IMG/VR virus record: IMGVR_UViG_3300011114_000773
Coordinates: 1-64,000 of that record
DNA length: 64,000 nucleotides
From: a virus
Direction: 5' to 3' (one strand)
Each line of letters opens with the position of its first letter. Within the stretch, counting starts at the first letter, position 1. Below the pieces are notes generated by a model. The model made no database searches and was not told the DNA's origin. It worked only from the letters and a program-made list of their open reading frames with translations. Position numbers and translations under genes: made by a program. Below are positions 29,845 through 37,704 of this stretch, piece after piece.

Positions 29845-31500
29845 TTATCCTTCGCATGATTTGCAGGTCATTATAGACCTAGATAACTCCTGTGCTGGAT
29901 TAGCAGACCGTTGATAATAAAATGTTTTAATTCCGAGTCGCCAGCCTTCAATCAGTAAGTCGCTTATCTCTTTAGGCTTGATGCTTGGAGGTATCATTAG
30001 ATTCAAAGACTGGCTTTGGTCAATAAACTTCTGCCTTGAAGCAGCCTGAATTACTATTTCTTTTTGGCTAATCTCGCCAAAGGTTTTAAACACGGCGCGT
30101 TCTTCTTCCGACAAGAAAGATAGATGTTGAACCGAGCCTCCGTGAAGTAGAATCGACTCCCAAACTGGTTCTGTATTTTGGTCTTTATCGACCAACAGTT
30201 TACGCAAAAATGGATTGGTATAAGTAAACTTACCTTTCGCTAAGTCCTTGACGAAATAATTAGAGTTCAACGGTTCTATCGAGGGGCTTACCTGTCCCAA
30301 GATAAAAGAAGAGGAGGTCGTGGGAGCGATAGCTATAAGCGTAGTATTTCGACGCCCTTTTCCGACTAGAAGACTCGGTTCTCCGAGAATGATTGCGAGT
30401 TCTTGAGATGCCTTTTCGGCTCTACTCTTTAGCTCCTGAAATACCTCTAAATTAAGCATTTTCGCGCTCATAGACTCGAAGGCAATCATTTTAGACTGAA
30501 GCAGAGAGTGCCATCCTAATACCCCCATACCCAAAGCTCGATGGTTCTTGGCGAAAAGATGCGCTGGACGCATGAATGGGACGCCAGCAGATTTCTTGAC
30601 GAATTCTTCGTTCACGGCGTCAAGAAAATAGACAAGGCATTCGACGGCATCAGTCTCCTTTATCTCGTCCCAATACAATAAATTTAGCGACGATAGCACG
30701 CAAGTAAACGACTCTTCACCGCTAGAGGGCAGGCAGATTTCGCTACATAAATTCGACGCCAAAATCTTCATCCCCAAATCTTTATATACCTGCGGAGAAT
30801 TATTATTAACAGTGTCGGTAAAGAAAAGATAGGGATAACCCGTTTCACATCGTTTTTGGATTATTTTGCTCCATATTTTTCGCTTATCAGGACATCCTTT
30901 GGTCATCTCCCGCATCCACTCATCAGTAATTGTTACTCCGATGCTGATGTTCTGAATCTTGTGCCCGTCAGAACGAATCTTAAGGAACTCTAATACGTCA
31001 GGATGCTCTACGGGAAGATATGCTGCGAAGCTGCCCCTGCGGGTGCTACCTTGGCTGACTGTTTCCGAAACAGAGTCAAAAATCTCCATGAAATGTACCG
31101 GGCCAGAAGATTCTCCACCAGCACTTATTTTCGACCCGCGTGGTCGGATTGCGCCAAAATCAGCGGATGTTCCTCCGCCCCCTTTTGACATCATTCCTAC
31201 CTCCGCTGCTTTCCCAAGGATAGACGGCAGGGTATCTTCTACCCTTGAGCCGAAGCATGACACAGGAAGACCATTTTTCGCTCCAAAATTAGTAAGCACC
31301 GGCGTCGCTAGAGAGTAGTAGCCCTTCTTGATATATCCATAGAACTTCTCTGCGAATCCGGGGATTCCTAGAATTTGTTCAGCGACATTAGAAATAGTCA
31401 AGTATCGGTCTTCTGGAGTGACACCGCTCTCTAGGTAGCCGCGACTTAAAAAGGTTCTTGAGTCTTTATTTAAAAATTGGAAATCTGGTCTAGTCTTCAT
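29845..31500 (-). CDS. nrdA: ribonucleoside-diphosphate reductase class I, large subunit
   Basis: 551 residues. The active-site Cys are present: VSCFGSR near residue 80, NLCSEI (thiyl Cys and Glu) and CVLSSLNL mid-protein, and the C-terminal CKSC pair that is re-reduced by thioredoxin or glutaredoxin. The protein starts directly at the NrdA barrel, so the N-terminal ATP-cone that senses dATP/ATP is missing, as in several phage enzymes; this removes overall-activity feedback. Works with NrdB 13 nt upstream to make dNDPs for replication. Confidence 0.93.
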   Translation of the reverse strand: MKTRPDFQFLNKDSRTFLSRGYLESGVTPEDRYLTISNVAEQILGIPGFAEKFYGYIKKGYYSLATPVLTNFGAKNGLPVSCFGSRVEDTLPSILGKAAEVGMMSKGGGGTSADFGAIRPRGSKISAGGESSGPVHFMEIFDSVSETVSQGSTRRGSFAAYLPVEHPDVLEFLKIRSDGHKIQNISIGVTITDEWMREMTKGCPDKRKIWSKIIQKRCETGYPYLFFTDTVNNNSPQVYKDLGMKILASNLCSEICLPSSGEESFTCVLSSLNLLYWDEIKETDAVECLVYFLDAVNEEFVKKSAGVPFMRPAHLFAKNHRALGMGVLGWHSLLQSKMIAFESMSAKMLNLEVFQELKSRAEKASQELAIILGEPSLLVGKGRRNTTLIAIAPTTSSSFILGQVSPSIEPLNSNYFVKDLAKGKFTYTNPFLRKLLVDKDQNTEPVWESILLHGGSVQHLSFLSEEERAVFKTFGEISQKEIVIQAASRQKFIDQSQSLNLMIPPSIKPKEISDLLIEGWRLGIKTFYYQRSANPAQELSRSIMTCKSCEG

Positions 31501-31513
31501 TTTTTATATCCGG

Positions 31514-32485
31514 TCAAAATAATTCATCGACATCAAAGCTCTTGCCTTTTTTAGAGTATTCCGTCGGCCTTGTCTTGAAAAAATCCGCCATGTTATTCCC
31601 GAGGAGTTCTTCGTAGAACCACTTAGTCTCCTTGACGACAGTCGGACTCACGATAAAGATTTCAGAATAGCCTATCTGGACAAGCGATTCATTGATTCGC
31701 CTTTGGACGAAAGCCTTTAAGACCTCTGGAGTAAGTCCATCTTGTTTGTAGTTAGACAAAATCCAGTCAATGATAACCGACTCCGACTCGAATGCCACGA
31801 CCGCCTCTTGTTTAACCCTAGCCTCTAGCTCCGCATCAAAAAGCTCTGGATATTCCTCACGAATCACGTTAACGAGTTTAATTCCCACTAGGGCATGTAT
31901 ATTCTCCTCGTTCCTAGTGTATTTAACCTGCTGGTCTGTATCTTTAAGAACGTTCTTATTACGGGCAAACCAGTTAATAACGTAAAATTGGCTGAAGAGC
32001 GATACGTTCTCTACGAAAAGGGTAAAGAGAATTAGCGCGTAAATAAACTGCTTTTTCTCATCTCGATATACGCCCTTAGAATATTTCTTCAAGTACTTAA
32101 CTCTATTGCCGATGCAGGGGAGTTTTAAGTTCTGCTCAAATACGTCATCTAGCCCGAGGACATGAAGAAGCCTTTCGTAAGCATTATTATGGATGACCTC
32201 CACGTTGGCCATGACATATCCCATATCAGCGATATAAGGATGAGGAAGGTTGTCTCCGAGTTTACCCCAAAATGTCTTTACAGCAACTTCTATTTGAGAA
32301 ATGGCAGAAAGCGTCCGAACGATGACCTCACGCTCCTCTTCGGTAAGCGTAACTAGAAAATCGTGCTTATCTGAATTAAAATTAAATTCTTTATCCGTCC
32401 AGAAGCCATTGTGCATAGCTTCTACGAATTCCGTAGTCCACGGATATTTATTAGGCCTTCGAGATGTCTGTTCTTCAAAAATCAT
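31514..32485 (-). CDS. nrdB: ribonucleoside-diphosphate reductase class I, small (radical) subunit
   Basis: 323 residues from ATG 32485 (MIFEEQTSRRPNKYPW); a TTG 3 codons upstream is possible. Metal ligands: ISQIEVAV (Glu), NVEVIHNNAY (Glu, His and the radical-type Tyr four residues later), LFVENVSLF (Glu) and EENIHAL (Glu, His). Presence of Tyr points to a tyrosyl-radical class Ia-like enzyme. The C-terminal FDVDELF is the NrdA-binding tail. Promoter at 32497-32525 with an 11-nt -10 to ATG gap. Confidence 0.93.
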   Translation of the reverse strand: MIFEEQTSRRPNKYPWTTEFVEAMHNGFWTDKEFNFNSDKHDFLVTLTEEEREVIVRTLSAISQIEVAVKTFWGKLGDNLPHPYIADMGYVMANVEVIHNNAYERLLHVLGLDDVFEQNLKLPCIGNRVKYLKKYSKGVYRDEKKQFIYALILFTLFVENVSLFSQFYVINWFARNKNVLKDTDQQVKYTRNEENIHALVGIKLVNVIREEYPELFDAELEARVKQEAVVAFESESVIIDWILSNYKQDGLTPEVLKAFVQRRINESLVQIGYSEIFIVSPTVVKETKWFYEELLGNNMADFFKTRPTEYSKKGKSFDVDELF

Positions 32486-32496
32486 ACTGTTCAAGT

Positions 32497-32525
32497 ATCA
32501 TACAGCGGGTTGCACCCACGCGCAA
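32497..32525 (-). promoter_or_regulatory. sigma70-type promoter for nrdB-nrdA
   Basis: TTGCGC (32525-32520), 17-nt spacer, TATGAT (32502-32497), 11 nt to the ATG at 32485; near-leaderless. Confidence 0.62.
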
Positions 32526-32582
32526 GCGAAAACGCCCAAACAGAGAAAATACATTTTGCGCCATAAATTCCCGTGTAGGGAG

Positions 32583-33089
32583 CTATACGACGAGAAACGG
32601 TTCGGGAGAAGAGGATAAATCAAAAAATTTAACAATAGAAACTCCTGCTATAGTTTTTATGGTTCCTATCAGGTCGTTGCCTCTTTCATGGTTCGTGAGA
32701 AAGAAGTTCTTATAATATTCTTGAGCTTGGCTATTCCGGGCCGATTTACTGCAACTGCATCCGCTATTAACCAGTACCTCTAGGGCACAAAGACTATTAA
32801 ACGCTTCTTGCTGCTCTTTGGAGAACTTATCTTTTAAAGGGAAGTACCACCCAACAAAGGACTGCAACCCCTCAAATGATATTTTTAGCTCAGAGTCTAT
32901 CGCGTCGGCTACGGGTCCGCCGCCAAGGAGCACGACTAGACTCTCTGGAGAAGTAGGAACTGGTGCGCTGGAGGCTCCGACGTGCTCTGGAAGATTGACT
33001 TGAGGCGCAACGACTCGTCCCCCGATAACCGTATCGAGATTCCATGCCTCCGCGCCAGCGGCGAATCGTTTTTCTAATTCTGGACTCAT
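32583..33089 (-). CDS. hypothetical protein
   Basis: 168 residues (MSPELEKRFAAGAEAW). An N-terminal region with Pro/Ser-rich linker (SSAPVPTSPESLVV), then a helical half with CSCSK near residue 115. No domain recognised. Overlaps the upstream membrane-protein gene by 4 nt. Confidence 0.6.
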   Translation of the reverse strand: MSPELEKRFAAGAEAWNLDTVIGGRVVAPQVNLPEHVGASSAPVPTSPESLVVLLGGGPVADAIDSELKISFEGLQSFVGWYFPLKDKFSKEQQEAFNSLCALEVLVNSGCSCSKSARNSQAQEYYKNFFLTNHERGNDLIGTIKTIAGVSIVKFFDLSSSPEPFLVV

Positions 33090-33457
33090 CCTTTTCTGTT
33101 AAGGATATACACGATTTTAACTAGCGAATAGTAAAAAACAACAGTCACCCAGACAGTAGCGAATACGATGACTAGTCTTCCGTCTCCGAATATTACACTT
33201 ATCGCAATTGAACAGAACACTGATAGGCACTCTCCACAGCTTGCTAGCGCTATCCAAAAGCTATTTGGCCACTTTATCCCCAGTCGCGTCCAGAAATTCA
33301 ACCTTGACTGTATTGGGTCATTAAAAAAGGCGCTCCCTTTCCTCGCCATCCGGCAAAACAGCTTGGAGTATGACTCGAATGCCTTCGTATCCGACACGAT
33401 ATATCCGATTGCCGACGACGCCAACGCTATAAAAATAACCAATTCTATAAAATTCAT
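33086..33457 (-). CDS. small integral membrane protein
   Basis: 123 residues from ATG 33457 (MNFIELVIFIALASS); the longer frame to 33508 adds a second hydrophobic leader and is less likely. Hydrophobic segments near 4-22, 66-86 and 94-118 suggest three membrane helices. CGECLSVFCS near residue 73 carries several Cys. Unknown function. It ends the leftward unit beside the rightward RNA gene. Confidence 0.6.
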   Translation of the reverse strand: MNFIELVIFIALASSAIGYIVSDTKAFESYSKLFCRMARKGSAFFNDPIQSRLNFWTRLGIKWPNSFWIALASCGECLSVFCSIAISVIFGDGRLVIVFATVWVTVVFYYSLVKIVYILNRKG

Positions 33458-33517
33458 AATTATTAAAATGGACTTGGTGAGTATAAAAATGCTCTCCGAG
33501 CTATACAAGAATACGTT

Positions 33518-33628
33518 ATGGCCAGCAGCGCTAGTACGAATACAATCATACTATTCGACGGGCCATCTAAACACGTATTCTACGACTCTGCCAAAAAAAA
33601 CTTTGACAAATCGCTAAACCCATGCTAG
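33518..33628 (+). CDS. possible 36-residue protein
   Basis: A rightward frame (MASSASTNTIILFDGPSK ... LNPC) ending inside the promoter of the downstream RNA. Composition is protein-like, but there is no promoter or coupling evidence, and part of it could be the 3' end of a longer frame on the same strand. Confidence 0.25.
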   Translation: MASSASTNTIILFDGPSKHVFYDSAKKNFDKSLNPC

Positions 33629-33631
33629 CAT
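33603..33631 (+). promoter_or_regulatory. sigma70-type promoter of the structured RNA
   Basis: TTGACA (33603-33608), exactly 17 nt, TAGCAT (33626-33631). The predicted start is about 33638-33640, 8-10 nt before the terminal stem of the RNA at 33648, and no gene begins within the next 500 nt except after the RNA. Confidence 0.72.
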
Positions 33632-33647
33632 AATTTCAGTAATATAT

Positions 33648-33983
33648 CTGGACATGGAAATAAGTGCCTCCCGCTTTCAGACGGGCGTTAACTAGCAGCT
33701 ATCACCTGAAAATGGTCGTGGCCCTTGGGCAAGGTCGAAGATACTACTGCGTGGTTAAAGCGTGTGATATGGGGAAACAAGCAACAGGTCACATAAGGGC
33801 ACATCAACCGTTGGTTGGGAATCCCTAGTCGAAAGACTAGGGGGATGGTCCGAAACTATTTTTAGGACGAGGCGGGTAACGTCACGTTGACAAAGGTAGA
33901 GCTAGACGCCGGGGCACGATAGACCCCTATGGTCCTGAATGGCTGAAGCTGCCCTATGCGCGTCTAACTCCGTCTATGTCCAG
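33648..33983 (+). ncRNA. unidentified structured non-coding RNA, ~336 nt
   Basis: A discrete RNA on the plus strand. The ends pair as an 11-bp terminal stem, CTGGACATGGA (33648-33658) with TCTATGTCCAG (33973-33983), one G-U. Inside: CCCG/CGGG (33671-33686), CCCTAGTC-GAAA-GACTAGGG (8 bp, GNRA loop), CAACC/GGTTG, GTCC/GGAC, TAGACGC with GCGTCTA enclosing GGGG/CCCC, and GTGCC (33665-33669) with a distant GGCAC. The GNRA loop and promoter fix the strand. It carries no plausible reading frame. It is not RNase P, 6S, SRP, tmRNA or a standard group I/II intron by conserved motifs that I can check; large ornate phage RNAs (ROOL, GOLLD, HEARO) remain possible. Confidence 0.75.
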
Positions 33984-34049
33984 AATAGTAATATTCAACA
34001 ACATAACACGGAAATGAAGACACCTCAAAAAAGTTTGGTTTGCAGGATG

Positions 34050-34089
34050 TTAAGAAAGCATGTCCTTTAAAACAGGCTTGCTTTCTTAA
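34050..34089. repeat. 11-bp inverted repeat downstream of the RNA
   Basis: TTAAGAAAGCA at 34050-34060 pairs perfectly with TGCTTTCTTAA at 34079-34089, with a further small CCT/AGG stem in the loop. It lies between the RNA and the dNMP kinase start (34145). It may end RNA transcription or bind a protein; no U-tract follows (TTTCCTAAAAAAG), so an intrinsic terminator is doubtful. Confidence 0.55.
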
Positions 34090-34144
34090 TTTCCTAAAAA
34101 AGTATAGTCTGCGCTTCTTTTGTCTTTACATTATTATTCATTTT

Positions 34145-34753
34145 ATGATTCATCACGGTACTAACACCGAGGGTACTCTTATTAAGGTACAGGGGCTAGT
34201 TGGGTTGTGCGGCCTAGCTAGGTCAGGCAAGGACTTATTATGCTCGAAACTAATGGAGCGCGGGGAAGTTGTCCGAGTGGCTTTAGCTGACGAGCTTAAG
34301 AAAGACATGCGAGACTTCCTAACGCTTAAGTACGGTATCGACATTCTACACTGCTCTGCTGTGGAAAAGGAGGTCGTCCGCCCTCTTCTGGTAGCACATG
34401 GATGCGCTATGAGAGGATTAACTAATGGAGACTGCTGGATAAATAAAATCCACCAACAAGTTGTAGCTAACGCATTGCAGTCATTGGTTGTCGTCACCGA
34501 CATTCGGTTTCCAAACGAACTTGCGTGGCTTAGGAGATTGGGCGGCGCTCTAGTCCATATCCGAAGATATAATGTAGTGGAGGGTGAGCGGTGGTATCTT
34601 TCTCCTCCTAACGCAGACGAGGCAGAATACGACCCCCACTTAAGGGAGTCGGCTGATTTTAAACTTGAATGGCAAACATCAAACGATATAGGAGTAAAGT
34701 TAAATGCAGAAGTGGACCAAGTAGTCTCATACTTGAATGGACGACTTTACTAA
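34145..34753 (+). CDS. deoxynucleoside monophosphate kinase
   Basis: 202 residues from ATG 34145 (MIHHGTNTEGTLIKV); an in-frame ATG/TTG 35 codons upstream is not supported. P-loop GLARSGKD near residue 27, then VVTDIRFPNELAWLRRLGG, the pattern of T4 gp1-like dNMP kinases that phosphorylate dNMPs (often modified or dGMP/dTMP) to dNDPs. It completes the nucleotide pathway. Overlaps the sigma gene by 17 nt and begins the long rightward operon. Confidence 0.82.
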   Translation: MIHHGTNTEGTLIKVQGLVGLCGLARSGKDLLCSKLMERGEVVRVALADELKKDMRDFLTLKYGIDILHCSAVEKEVVRPLLVAHGCAMRGLTNGDCWINKIHQQVVANALQSLVVVTDIRFPNELAWLRRLGGALVHIRRYNVVEGERWYLSPPNADEAEYDPHLRESADFKLEWQTSNDIGVKLNAEVDQVVSYLNGRLY

Positions 34754-35336
34754 AAAAAACGACAGTGAACTTATTTCTTCCGTCGTGAATAGTTCATGCT
34801 CGGACAGCTACCTTGAGCTTTGCCGAAGATACGAAAAGGTCTTTTACAAAGTATGCCAGAGGTATAGCTCTGTCTTTACCTCCGTAGGAATCCCAATAGC
34901 TGATATACTTGACGATAAAGATTCAATCATTTATTTTTGCGTAAAAAAGTTTGACCCGACTAGAGGCGCTAAATTTTCTACGTTTGTCGGAAACTACGCC
35001 AGATTTTTATGCTTGAAAAGTATTTTAAGTAAAAAGCATTGTTCTGACTTCAGCGATGATTCGATAAACGAACTTATTGAGAGTCGCCAGATTGCTCAAG
35101 AATATGAATCTTCCAATACTATTTTTGGAGCGTCTTTAGTCAACGAGGCTGTCGAAAAACTAGAGAATCCGATACATCGCAAAATTATTCACTTAAAGTA
35201 CTACGCACAAGCTGGCCCTGTTACATGGAAGACCATCGCTAATGATATGAAAATTAGCGTCCCGACCGTAATTGGAATACATGGTCGAGCTATTAGGAAT
35301 CTCAAAAGGAAAATAAAAACGCTAGAATTACAATGA
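34737..35336 (+). CDS. phage sigma-like factor (region 2 and 4)
   Basis: 199 residues. Region 2 is recognisable as ELCRRYEKVFYKVCQRYSSVF, then IIYFCVKKFDPTRGAKFSTFVGNYARFLCLK, and region 4 as WKTIANDMKISVPTVIGIHGRAIRNLKRK, an HTH for the -35. Together with the ECF-type factor at 24296-24892 it gives two phage sigmas, probably for different expression classes. Overlaps its neighbours on both sides by a few nt. Confidence 0.8.
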   Translation: MDDFTKKNDSELISSVVNSSCSDSYLELCRRYEKVFYKVCQRYSSVFTSVGIPIADILDDKDSIIYFCVKKFDPTRGAKFSTFVGNYARFLCLKSILSKKHCSDFSDDSINELIESRQIAQEYESSNTIFGASLVNEAVEKLENPIHRKIIHLKYYAQAGPVTWKTIANDMKISVPTVIGIHGRAIRNLKRKIKTLELQ

Positions 35337-36433
35337 AAAACTTCTCTCTTCATCTACCAATAAACTCTACCAGTCTAGGTCAGACATCGACCTTAATTCT
35401 GCGGACACTCATCGAGAACCCGGAGTTACTAGCGAAAGTAGATGGCTTATTTAATATCGGACATGACTTAGACTTGTCCAGTCAGGACCAGTCTTCTGTG
35501 AAGTCGTTTAGCCCAGCCGTACAGCAATTGATGAATGACAGTTTATCTAAGTATAGCAGGAGCACCCCATGCTTCAAGTTGTGGCACTTGTTAGGTTCTC
35601 TTGAATCGTATAGCGCAAATCCGACACTTCTATCATTTTACGAGTTAGACGAGCCGACAAGCGCAGAGCTTACTATTGCTGGAAGTCAGAACACGTTATT
35701 TACGTCTCGATACACCTGCGATGTATTCGCTAGTCGAGGAGTCCAGACTAAATATGTTCCGCTCGCTTTTGACGACTTCAATTTCAAAGTCAAAAATACA
35801 AGGAGAATTCCTGATAGGATTACTTTTAACGTCGTAGGCAAATATGAGAAAAGGAAATCTCACGAAAAAGTAATCAAATCTTGGATTAAGAAGTTCGGAA
35901 ATGACCGTCGTTATTTCTTGCAGGCCGCTGTCTATAATCCTTTCTTCCCGAACCCGGCAGAGACAAATAACAGAGTTACGAATGAACTATTGGGCGGACG
36001 GTCTGTATTTAATGTGAATTTCTTCGGGCACATGCTACAGAACTCTCTATATAATGACTTTCTTAACTCGTCGGATATCGTGCTTGGACTGAGTGGAGGA
36101 GAAGGCTGGGGACTTCCTGAGTTCCAGTCTGTAGCGATGGGAAAACACGCGGTTATTTTGGACGCTCATGGATATAAAGGCTGGGCCAATGCCGAAAACT
36201 CGGTTCTTGTAAAGCCAAACGGTAAAACCCCAGCATACGACGGATTATTCTTCCGTCAGGGAGCGCCGTTTAATCAGGGCAGTATTTTTACATTCGATGA
36301 AGACGCTTTTATCTACGGATGCGAACAAGCTATAGAAAGAGTCAAGAGCAGCCCAGTTAACGCTTCTGGAATTAAATTGCAGCAAGAGTTCTCAAGACAA
36401 AAAATGGTAAATCAAATTATAGAAGCACTATGA
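35333..36433 (+). CDS. glycosyltransferase, GT4-like (GT-B fold)
   Basis: 366 residues. The C-terminal nucleotide-sugar domain is clear: ITFNVVGKYEKRKSHEKVIKSW, then DIVLGLSGGEGWGLPEFQSVAMGKHAVIL and QGSIFTFDEDAF, the EX7E-type region of GT4 retaining enzymes. N-terminal half unremarkable. First of six glycosyltransferases in the 35.3-43.6 kb cluster; overlaps the sigma stop and the next start by 4 nt each. Confidence 0.8.
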   Translation: MKNFSLHLPINSTSLGQTSTLILRTLIENPELLAKVDGLFNIGHDLDLSSQDQSSVKSFSPAVQQLMNDSLSKYSRSTPCFKLWHLLGSLESYSANPTLLSFYELDEPTSAELTIAGSQNTLFTSRYTCDVFASRGVQTKYVPLAFDDFNFKVKNTRRIPDRITFNVVGKYEKRKSHEKVIKSWIKKFGNDRRYFLQAAVYNPFFPNPAETNNRVTNELLGGRSVFNVNFFGHMLQNSLYNDFLNSSDIVLGLSGGEGWGLPEFQSVAMGKHAVILDAHGYKGWANAENSVLVKPNGKTPAYDGLFFRQGAPFNQGSIFTFDEDAFIYGCEQAIERVKSSPVNASGIKLQQEFSRQKMVNQIIEAL

Positions 36434-36696
36434 ACGAAAATCCTATCGTATTTACCTTGAAGCGAGAAGATTTAAATAAGGCGTCTTTGCCGATGGACTT
36501 AATAGTCGGAGACGTATCAGACCGCCCGCCAGAGTTTTTCATTACTCAAATCGAGAATACATCTCCAGAAATCGTGACTGAAGAAGAGGTAGGAGAAGGT
36601 AGAATAAAAATTACGATTAAATCAGAGAGATGTCTTAAGAAAGCTTTTGATAAATTTAACGAAGCACGAGCAAACAGCAAGAAACACAATCTATGA
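36430..36696 (+). CDS. hypothetical protein
   Basis: 88 residues (MNENPIVFTLKREDL). Acidic centre and Lys-rich C-terminus. No domain recognised. 4-nt overlaps on both sides place it in the sugar operon. Confidence 0.55.
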   Translation: MNENPIVFTLKREDLNKASLPMDLIVGDVSDRPPEFFITQIENTSPEIVTEEEVGEGRIKITIKSERCLKKAFDKFNEARANSKKHNL

Positions 36697-37370
36697 ACCC
36701 AACGCTACAAATTAGATTATTCACGAACGACCAGTTCGTCCTAGACAAAGTCTTTTACGCGAACGCTTACAAGTTGGCGACATTACCGAAGGATTCTATT
36801 GTGTTCGACATCGGGGCACACATCGGGTTCTTCGCTACGAACTGCGCTGTTCGCGGTGCTGCTAGAATTTACTGCTTCGAGCCTAACGCAGAAAATTTTG
36901 AGTGTCTTCTTCGTAATACTTTATTTATTAGAGATGGGGTTACGGCGGTCAATTCTTCTGTATTATTTGAGTCTGGATTTCTAGCTTTTGAAAAGCCGAA
37001 GCTCTCTGAGGATAAGTTTTTTGATTTCTCTTCGGTAAATATTGCGGACGAAAGCTCTGGAGATAAAGAATTGTCTATATGTATGAGTTTAGACACCGCT
37101 CTACTTAACTACGGTGGACAAGAAGTTCATCTGCTAAAAATAAATCTTGGTGGCTCCTATGAGCCAGACGTGCTAATTAATAGCAAGCTTATCAGCAAAT
37201 GCAACGCCGTATGCGGGATGACCAAGACCGACGACACGGCATCTCTGGACAAACTGTTCGCGCACATGAAAGAACATGGCTTCACTAATTCAAGTCTGAT
37301 AGACACTGGCGAGGACAAGGAGTTCCTTTTCGTATTTACCAAAGACATCGCTAAATCTTATTTTCAATAA
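36693..37370 (+). CDS. FkbM-like methyltransferase
   Basis: 225 residues. VFDIGAHIGFFATNCAVRGA near residue 37 is the SAM-binding glycine-rich motif, and YCFEPNAENFECLLRN near residue 60 the next. The late LLKINLGGSYEPDVL replaces the usual DIEG, so the acidic residue of motif IV is altered, and activity may differ. Likely methylates a sugar or intermediate. Overlaps the upstream gene by 4 nt and is 1 nt from the next. Confidence 0.72.
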   Translation: MNPTLQIRLFTNDQFVLDKVFYANAYKLATLPKDSIVFDIGAHIGFFATNCAVRGAARIYCFEPNAENFECLLRNTLFIRDGVTAVNSSVLFESGFLAFEKPKLSEDKFFDFSSVNIADESSGDKELSICMSLDTALLNYGGQEVHLLKINLGGSYEPDVLINSKLISKCNAVCGMTKTDDTASLDKLFAHMKEHGFTNSSLIDTGEDKEFLFVFTKDIAKSYFQ

Positions 37371-37371
37371 T

Positions 37372-37704
37372 ATGCCGTATTATACTTATAAAAACCCCAA
37401 GACCTCTGAAACCAAGGATATCTATCAAAGTATGAGAGAAGACCATGTCTATTCCGAAGGGGGCCAAGCTTGGGTTAGGGTTTTTGAATCACCGCAAATG
37501 TCTGTTGACACTAACATAAATCCAGACTCTAAGGCTGATTTTATGCGCGCTACCCAAAAGAGAATGACAATGGGCGATATGTGGGATGTCAGCGCCGATT
37601 TGAGTGCGAAGCGGGCGGAAAAATACGGGTCAGACCCGGTTAAGGACACCGCTGTTGAAAAGTACAAAAAGAAGTGCAAGAAAAACAAACACCCGCTAGC
37701 TTAA
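37372..37704 (+). CDS. FmdB-like small protein lacking zinc Cys
   Basis: 110 residues. The opening MPYYTYKNPKTSETKDIYQSM resembles the N-terminal strand pattern of FmdB zinc-ribbon proteins (MPxYxYxCxxC), but the Cys are absent and the C-terminus is Lys-rich (KKCKKNK). Common in phages, unknown role. Starts 1 nt after the FkbM-like gene. Confidence 0.65.
   Translation: MPYYTYKNPKTSETKDIYQSMREDHVYSEGGQAWVRVFESPQMSVDTNINPDSKADFMRATQKRMTMGDMWDVSADLSAKRAEKYGSDPVKDTAVEKYKKKCKKNKHPLA

Noticed and set aside
33168-33617. Plus-strand 149-codon frame upstream of the structured RNA.
   Set aside because: Mostly antisense to the small membrane-protein gene; only a short separate 36-codon frame at its end was kept at low confidence.
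27620-33983. The 9-mer GGTTAAAGC occurs in both the structured RNA (33.6 kb) and the minus strand of 27.6-27.9 kb, which could imply a shared RNA class.
   Set aside because: A single shared 9-mer in several hundred bases is easily chance, and the surrounding predicted pairing differs.
33648-33983. Group I intron explanation for the structured RNA.
   Set aside because: No interrupted gene flanks it, no P7-type conserved core was recognised, and it has its own promoter.
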